From CAJPPJ01 sp963536495 (lineage in GTDB: Bacteria; Bacillota_I; Bacilli_A; RF39; UBA660): a DNA stretch of 20,283 nucleotides. Positions 15,462 through 20,283 of this stretch are shown here, piece by piece. The DNA is taken from the NCBI GenBank assembly GCA_963536495.1, contig CAUTAF010000015.1, positions 1-20,283 of the forward strand. Reading direction: 5' to 3'. The position numbers were made by a program, and so were the translations under genes. Every line of letters starts with the position of its first letter. The first letter of the stretch is position 1. A model generated the notes under the pieces. That model worked only from the letters and a program-made list of their open reading frames with translations, was not told the DNA's origin and made no database searches.

Positions 15462-18287
15462 ATGAAGAATAAAAAGAACATAATATTTATCGTAGTATCT
15501 ATGATATTTGTAATATCATTTTTACTACTAAACAAAACAAATAATGTAAGACAAATAAAAGTAAAAGAATTAAACTATAATGTAACTTATAAACAAGCTT
15601 TCCCAGATGAAAACTTAAGAAGAGGTGTAGTGCTTTGTATTATGAGAGATATGTGTGGAGAAGAACAATATAATAAATCTTATATTTCATCGTTTTCTTT
15701 TTTTGATACAAGAGATGACATTATTGAAACAAAAAGCTATGCTACTCAACCAAAATATGGAACTATCTTAACTGAAAGTGAAATAGCAGCAAAAGAAGAA
15801 GAAAGAATATCAAAAACAGATTTAGATAAGTTAAGAGTTTTAATACCATATGATCAACAAAAGGATATTAACACTTTAGAAGGTGTAGAATATTTAACTA
15901 ATTTAAAAGGTGTGTTTTTAAGAAATTTAAAAGTAGAACATGTTGAATTTTTATATAACAAAGATTTAGAAAAAATATATTTAAATTTAGAAAAAAATAC
16001 AACTGAATACTTTTATAGTAAAATAAATACAGTTAATTTTAGAGCAAATACTAAAGTTAATACTATTGTTATGAAAATGGGATGGTATGATAAAACTGTT
16101 GATTTGTCATATTTACCGCTTTTAGAATATTTGGTTCTTCAACAATCAAATATTAAAGAAATAAAATTACCTAGCAATTTAAAACAACTTTATATTGATA
16201 ATAATTATATGTCTAAACTTGAATTGCCAGAAGGATTAAAATATGTATCTGTAAGATATGCTGATTTAAAAAATGGCATAGTCTTACCAAATAGTGTAGA
16301 AAGAGCAAATTTAGTAGATTCTAATATATCTAGTATAAAATTTTCCAATCCTTCGCTTCCAAAAAATATAATAAACTTGCAGTTATGGAGAAACAATATT
16401 TCTACTATAGATTTAACTAAAACAAATAAATTAGAAGAATTAAATTTAGAACAAAATCCTATAGAAAAAATAGATGTTACTGATTCAGTAAAATTAAAAG
16501 TATTAAAAATTAGAGATTCTAAAATAACTTCAGCTATAGACTTTAGTCATAATACTGATTTAGCGCTTCTTATGATTATAAATAAAGATAAAGATCATAA
16601 AATAGAATCATTTGATTTAAGTAATAATCCTAATTTAGAATCATTAACTTTAGGAAATCTTAATATTCATAATTTGAAATTACCTGATACTTTATCCAAA
16701 TTAAATTCTCTTGGTTTAAATAATAATAATTTTAATAAATTAGATTTAAGTAAATATCCTAGGTTAGATTCTGTTGGTTTATCTAATAATAATATAAAAA
16801 ACTTAAAAATTGCTAATAAGTCATATTCTTATTTTAATGCAAAAGAAGAAAAGACTTTTAAAGTAAAAAAGAATTTATATATAAAATTAGAAGATATATT
16901 TTTAAATGATAATAAATTAATTTTAGAAGACAATCCTAATTATGAAAAAGTAGGAGACAAATATTTTTTAAAAACTTTAGGTGAAGTTAAAATAAAAGCT
17001 GTAAGAATAGATGGTTCTAACAATCAATTTATTGGAGATTATACTTTCATAGTAGAATCAGGAGAAGAAGATAGATTTAATCCTACAATTGATCAAAAAG
17101 ATTATACACCTGTTATTAATGAAGAAATAGCTGTTGATAAATTAAAAGAAATGGTTACTAATTTACCAACAAATATTAAGAATTTTGAAATAATATCAGC
17201 AAATACATTTAGTACTAAAGGTGACAAGAAAGTTAAAGTAAGAGTAACATTTAGTGATGATACATTTAAAGAATTTGATATAGATATAAAAGTATATGAA
17301 GAAAAATATATAGAACCAACAGTAAAAATCAGTTCACTTGATGTAGAATTAAATGAGAAAAAATCTTTAAATATTAACGTAACAAGAGAATACGATAAAG
17401 AAGAGAGTATAGATAGTGTTAATTTAATAAAATATCTAAAAGATAAACCAATAAATTATGAATATAATAATGTACCAAATGGTTTAACATATGATTCAAA
17501 TAAAATATCTGGTGTAATTGATTATAACTTTTTAGGAAATGAAAAAGAAAAAGTATTTAATATAACATATAAAGAAAATGGTAATTCTTATAGTGTTAAT
17601 AAAACTATTAAAGTTAAATTAATAAAAGAAATAATTGAAAAAGAGACTCCAAAAGCAATAGCAAAAACACCATCAGTAGCAAGTTTTAGAAAAGCAAATA
17701 AAAGAGTAAGAAGAAGTTTAGCAACATATAATGAAGTAAATGAAACAGTTCAAGAATTAGAAACTTTAATTACTAAAATAAAAAATGATAATTTTGAAAA
17801 TAAAGAAACAAACGAAGTAGAAAATTTAAAAAATAATATTTTAGTAAAAATTGAAAAAGCTAAAGAAAAACTTAAAAAATCATATACAGAAGAAACAGAA
17901 GCAGAAAAACTTCAAGAAGTAAAAGAAAAGGTATTAAAAGAAATAGATAACTTAAAAGAAGAGTTAAATAAAGTAAGAGACAGAGTTTTAGTAGATAAGA
18001 CTAAATTAAATGAAAAAATAAAAGAATTAGAAAAGGCTATAAAAAATAAACAATGTTCTAATAATGATTGTAAAAAAGCTTTAGAAGAAGCTAAGAAAAT
18101 ATATAATCAAACAAATTTAACTAAAGAAGAAGTAAATGAAAGTATTAATAAAATAACTAATTTATTAGAAGTTAAAGAAAATAATTCTAAATCATTTAAT
18201 TATTTATACTTATTATTGTTATTACCTTTAATAATATTTATTTTTATAATCTTAAAGAAAAGAAAAAAAGAAAATAAAAAAATGTAA
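15462..18287 (+). CDS. LRR surface protein with Rib-like domain, coiled coil and C-terminal membrane anchor (no sorting motif)
   Basis: 941-residue third member of the LRR family. Residues 6-23 are a signal/anchor segment. Residues 36-65 carry the family signature with C59 and C65. Leucine-rich repeats cover about 130-455. About 531-616 are a Rib/alpha-like module closely matching that of the gene at 36 (KVRVTFSDDTFKEFDIDIKV). About 617-725 are a second beta module. There is no TSP3 repeat; instead a basic linker near 740-757 contains RVRRSL, followed by a long coiled coil (about 758-905) with a C865-C870 pair. The C-terminus is a hydrophobic helix (about 912-931) and a tail KKRKKENKKM, with no NPNTG. 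It should be membrane-held at one or both ends rather than sortase-attached. Function unknown; an adhesin-like or scaffold role is inferred. Confidence 0.88.
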   Translation: MKNKKNIIFIVVSMIFVISFLLLNKTNNVRQIKVKELNYNVTYKQAFPDENLRRGVVLCIMRDMCGEEQYNKSYISSFSFFDTRDDIIETKSYATQPKYGTILTESEIAAKEEERISKTDLDKLRVLIPYDQQKDINTLEGVEYLTNLKGVFLRNLKVEHVEFLYNKDLEKIYLNLEKNTTEYFYSKINTVNFRANTKVNTIVMKMGWYDKTVDLSYLPLLEYLVLQQSNIKEIKLPSNLKQLYIDNNYMSKLELPEGLKYVSVRYADLKNGIVLPNSVERANLVDSNISSIKFSNPSLPKNIINLQLWRNNISTIDLTKTNKLEELNLEQNPIEKIDVTDSVKLKVLKIRDSKITSAIDFSHNTDLALLMIINKDKDHKIESFDLSNNPNLESLTLGNLNIHNLKLPDTLSKLNSLGLNNNNFNKLDLSKYPRLDSVGLSNNNIKNLKIANKSYSYFNAKEEKTFKVKKNLYIKLEDIFLNDNKLILEDNPNYEKVGDKYFLKTLGEVKIKAVRIDGSNNQFIGDYTFIVESGEEDRFNPTIDQKDYTPVINEEIAVDKLKEMVTNLPTNIKNFEIISANTFSTKGDKKVKVRVTFSDDTFKEFDIDIKVYEEKYIEPTVKISSLDVELNEKKSLNINVTREYDKEESIDSVNLIKYLKDKPINYEYNNVPNGLTYDSNKISGVIDYNFLGNEKEKVFNITYKENGNSYSVNKTIKVKLIKEIIEKETPKAIAKTPSVASFRKANKRVRRSLATYNEVNETVQELETLITKIKNDNFENKETNEVENLKNNILVKIEKAKEKLKKSYTEETEAEKLQEVKEKVLKEIDNLKEELNKVRDRVLVDKTKLNEKIKELEKAIKNKQCSNNDCKKALEEAKKIYNQTNLTKEEVNESINKITNLLEVKENNSKSFNYLYLLLLLPLIIFIFIILKKRKKENKKM

Positions 18288-18315
18288 AAGATAAAGAAAA
18301 CTTTATCTTTTTTTT
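18286..18315 (+). terminator. Rho-independent terminator of third LRR gene
   Basis: AAAAGATAAAG and CTTTATCTTTT form an 11-bp stem with loop AAAA, running into eight T. The core GATAAAG/CTTTATC matches the terminators of the other two LRR genes. Confidence 0.88.
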
Positions 18316-18324
18316 ATTAAAATA

Positions 18325-18352
18325 TTATAAAACTAATAATCTATAGTATAAT
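18325..18352 (+). promoter_or_regulatory. Putative promoter for the PepSY-like gene and mutL
   Basis: Perfect -10 TATAAT at 18347-18352 with a poor -35 candidate TTATAA at 18325-18330 (16-nt spacer). A strong AAAGGAAGG ribosome-binding site (from 18358) precedes the ATG at 18374. Given the upstream terminator, this promoter probably drives mutL as well. Confidence 0.55.
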
Positions 18353-18373
18353 TTAATAAAGGAAGGATTATTT

Positions 18374-18751
18374 ATGAAAAAGAAATTATCGATAATATTA
18401 ATTACTCTATTTGTATTTATATCTCTTATAACTATAGTATATTTATTAGTATTTTTTGAAAAGAAAAACACTATTAAAGAAAAAGTACAAATAATTGATC
18501 ATGATAGAACAGATCATGTAGGTATACCTAATGAAGAAACAGTTTTAAAAGAATATGGTTTAAGTAAAGAACAAGCAATTCAAATAATAAAGAAAAGATA
18601 TAATGCTGAAGGATATAAATTTAGTGCAAAAGTAAATTATGAAAGTAATTACATAATAAAAGTTACTCATCCAGATTTAGATGAAGTTACATATTGGGAA
18701 ATTGAACCAAGTAGTAGGGAAGCTAGATTATTAAATAATGATGAAAAATAA
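18374..18751 (+). CDS. Small membrane-anchored PepSY-like protein
   Basis: 125 residues. I do not recognise a named gene. Residues 4-28 form a strongly hydrophobic N-terminal membrane segment, and the remaining roughly 95 residues should lie outside the membrane. The C-terminal part (about 63-120) resembles a single PepSY-type domain: LSKEQAIQIIKK as the helix, then strands in YIIKVTHPD and TYWEIEPSSREARLL, the last like the usual ending with tyrosine or tryptophan and a turn before a small strand. PepSY domains often inhibit or regulate secreted peptidases, but no peptidase is nearby. The gene overlaps mutL by 11 nt and probably shares its transcript. The PepSY call is tentative; the gene itself is well supported by its ribosome-binding site and promoter. 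Confidence 0.75.
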   Translation: MKKKLSIILITLFVFISLITIVYLLVFFEKKNTIKEKVQIIDHDRTDHVGIPNEETVLKEYGLSKEQAIQIIKKRYNAEGYKFSAKVNYESNYIIKVTHPDLDEVTYWEIEPSSREARLLNNDEK

Positions 18752-20283
18752 AATTGTTTTAATGCCAGATAATCTTGCTAATATGATAGCAGCTGGAGAA
18801 GTAATAGATAAATGTGTAAATATAGTAAAAGAGTTAGTTGAAAATTCAATAGATGCTAATAGCAAAAAAATAATTATTAATTTATTATCAGGGGGAATTA
18901 AAAAAATAGAAGTAATAGATGATGGTGATGGTATGACAAGAGAAGATGCTTTATTATCTTTAAAACGTCATGCTACTTCTAAGTTATTAAATGAACATGA
19001 TTTATTTAATATAGTTACCTTGGGATTTAGAGGAGAAGCCATTCCATCTATTGCTTCTGTTTCTGATATGAAGATATATACTACTAGTAATGATGAAACT
19101 ACATATCTACATGTAAGAGGTGGAGAATTACTTGAAGAAAGTATAGCAGATTTAAATGTTGGAACTAAAATTGTCGTAACTGATTTATTTTTTAATACAC
19201 CGGTTAGATTTAAATACTTAAAAAATATTCATAATGAATTAGCAAGTATCGTTTTATATGTAAATAAACTTGCTTTAGCACATCCTGATATTAAATTTAT
19301 TTTAACTAATGATGAAAAAGAACTTTTAAATACTAGAGGTAATAATGATATAAAAGAAGTTATTGCTAAAGTTTATGGATTAGATGTAGCTAAAAAAGTA
19401 ATTTATTTTAAAGATAATAATTTAGATTATGAAATAGAAGGTTATTATGGATATCCAGAACTTCAAAAAAGAACAAATTCATCTATTACGACAATAATTA
19501 ATAAAAGAGTAATCAAAAATTATGAAATAAATAAAACAATAATTGATTTTTATCATAATTATATGCCTCCTGAAAAATATCCTTATGTAGTACTTTATAT
19601 AAATGTAGATCCTAGTTTAATTGATGTGAATATACATCCGACTAAGTCAGATATAAAGTTTTCGAAAATGGCAACATTAACTATGCTTATAGAAGATTCT
19701 TTAAAAGAAGCTTTTAAGAAAGAAAGTTTAATACCAACTATAACTAATGATAAATTTAATTTAGATTTTTATGAAGGAAGTAAACTTGATTTTATTGAAA
19801 ATACATCTTTTGATTTAACTGAAACTTATTTAGATTTAAAACAATATGAAGAAGTAGAAATAGATAATAAAGAAAAATTTAGAGTTATAGGTATATTTAG
19901 AAAAACTTATATTATTTTAGAAAATATAGATGGATTATATTTAGTTGATCAACATGCTGCTGCAGAAAAAATTAACTTTGAAAAAGTATTGAAATATTTA
20001 CTTGAAGATAATAAAACATCTATTGATTTATTAGTACCTATACATTTAGAACTTGAAAAAAATGATTTTATCCTTTTTGATAAAGATAAATATAAAGATT
20101 TAGGTTTTGATATAGAAGCATTTGGAGAAAATGACTTAGTTATTAGAAGTGTTCCAAGTTATTTAAAAGATGATAATTTAAAGGAAGATTTAAAAGATAT
20201 AGTGTTAGATATATTACATAATCAAAAATTTGATAAGAAGAGTTTTTATTATGATATAGCTGCAACTACAGCATGTAAGATGA
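18741..20283 (+). CDS. mutL: MutL, DNA mismatch-repair protein (3' end outside window)
   Basis: 514 codons present, truncated by the window edge. MutL couples mismatch recognition by MutS to strand removal. GHKL ATPase motifs: ELVENSIDA (E34 catalytic, N35, D38), DDGDGM, GFRGEAIPSIAS, and GTKIVVTDLFFNTPVRFKYL in two parts. The transducer region has NKRVIKN and IDVNIHPTKSDIKFSK. After a short linker the C-terminal domain has the endonuclease motif DQHA-x2-E-x4-E (403-414) and the start of the ACR-type zinc motif (AC with C512), so it should nick DNA itself, as in MutH-less bacteria. The start is ATG 18741, or 18738 one codon earlier; both lie inside the upstream gene. Only a distant AGGGA (18716-18720) is seen, so translation is probably coupled. 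Confidence 0.96.
   Translation, partial: MKNKIVLMPDNLANMIAAGEVIDKCVNIVKELVENSIDANSKKIIINLLSGGIKKIEVIDDGDGMTREDALLSLKRHATSKLLNEHDLFNIVTLGFRGEAIPSIASVSDMKIYTTSNDETTYLHVRGGELLEESIADLNVGTKIVVTDLFFNTPVRFKYLKNIHNELASIVLYVNKLALAHPDIKFILTNDEKELLNTRGNNDIKEVIAKVYGLDVAKKVIYFKDNNLDYEIEGYYGYPELQKRTNSSITTIINKRVIKNYEINKTIIDFYHNYMPPEKYPYVVLYINVDPSLIDVNIHPTKSDIKFSKMATLTMLIEDSLKEAFKKESLIPTITNDKFNLDFYEGSKLDFIENTSFDLTETYLDLKQYEEVEIDNKEKFRVIGIFRKTYIILENIDGLYLVDQHAAAEKINFEKVLKYLLEDNKTSIDLLVPIHLELEKNDFILFDKDKYKDLGFDIEAFGENDLVIRSVPSYLKDDNLKEDLKDIVLDILHNQKFDKKSFYYDIAATTACKM

Noticed and set aside
16205..16396. Minus-strand open frame of 63 codons inside the third LRR gene
   Set aside because: Short, without start signals, and opposite LRR coding sequence.
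14466..18373. Mobile element carrying the deacetylase and third LRR gene
   Set aside because: No transposase, integrase, flanking inverted or direct repeats, or change in base composition was seen. Insertion is suggested only by comparison with gene order elsewhere.
1..20283. Mollicutes genetic code (TGA = Trp)
   Set aside because: All the long genes are open under the standard code, with Trp as TGG and no in-frame TGA, so there is no sign of reassignment.

Overview
The window is AT-rich DNA (about a quarter G+C by eye) from a low-GC Firmicutes/Tenericutes-type bacterium. A gut-associated Bacilli lineage of the RF39/Erysipelotrichia kind is my best guess, from gene content only. All genes lie on the + strand. 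Coding density is very high, no gap without a gene exceeds about 110 bases, and I see no rRNA, tRNA, CRISPR array or transposase. The 11 complete genes end in TAA (8) or TAG (3). TGA is never used as a stop, and tryptophan is encoded by TGG, so the genetic code looks standard.

Layout: (1) 36-4596, two tandem genes for secreted leucine-rich-repeat (LRR) surface proteins. Each ends in an NPNTG sortase-type sorting signal and each has its own, nearly identical, terminator. Simple TA repeats lie just upstream of both. (2) 4675-9841, addB-addA, encoding the AddAB double-strand-break-processing helicase-nuclease. The AddB is unusually short and has lost all four cysteines of the usual iron-sulfur cluster. 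(3) 9879-13025, a VTT/TVP38-type membrane protein, rmuC, and a RelA/SpoT homolog. The RelA/SpoT protein lacks its C-terminal regulatory domains and has a substituted synthetase catalytic glutamate, but keeps an intact hydrolase centre. A perfect palindrome overlaps its promoter. (4) 13059-14465, miaB, followed by a terminator. (5) 14536-18287, a membrane-anchored polysaccharide deacetylase and a third LRR surface protein, a paralog of the first two with a different C-terminal anchor. (6) 18374-20283, a small membrane-anchored PepSY-like protein overlapping the start of mutL, which runs off the window.

The genes form two interleaved themes. One is DNA repair and housekeeping: addAB, rmuC, mutL, miaB and rel. 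The other is envelope biology: the three LRR adhesin-like proteins, the deacetylase, the VTT protein and the PepSY-like protein. The LRR proteins share an invariant N-terminal signature of about 30 residues, with two cysteines at the same positions (59 and 65), followed by variable LRR arrays and exchangeable downstream modules. This looks like a mosaic paralogous surface family, possibly phase-variable. I found no clear new multi-gene system. The best leads are this LRR family, the cluster-less AddB and the cut-down Rel.
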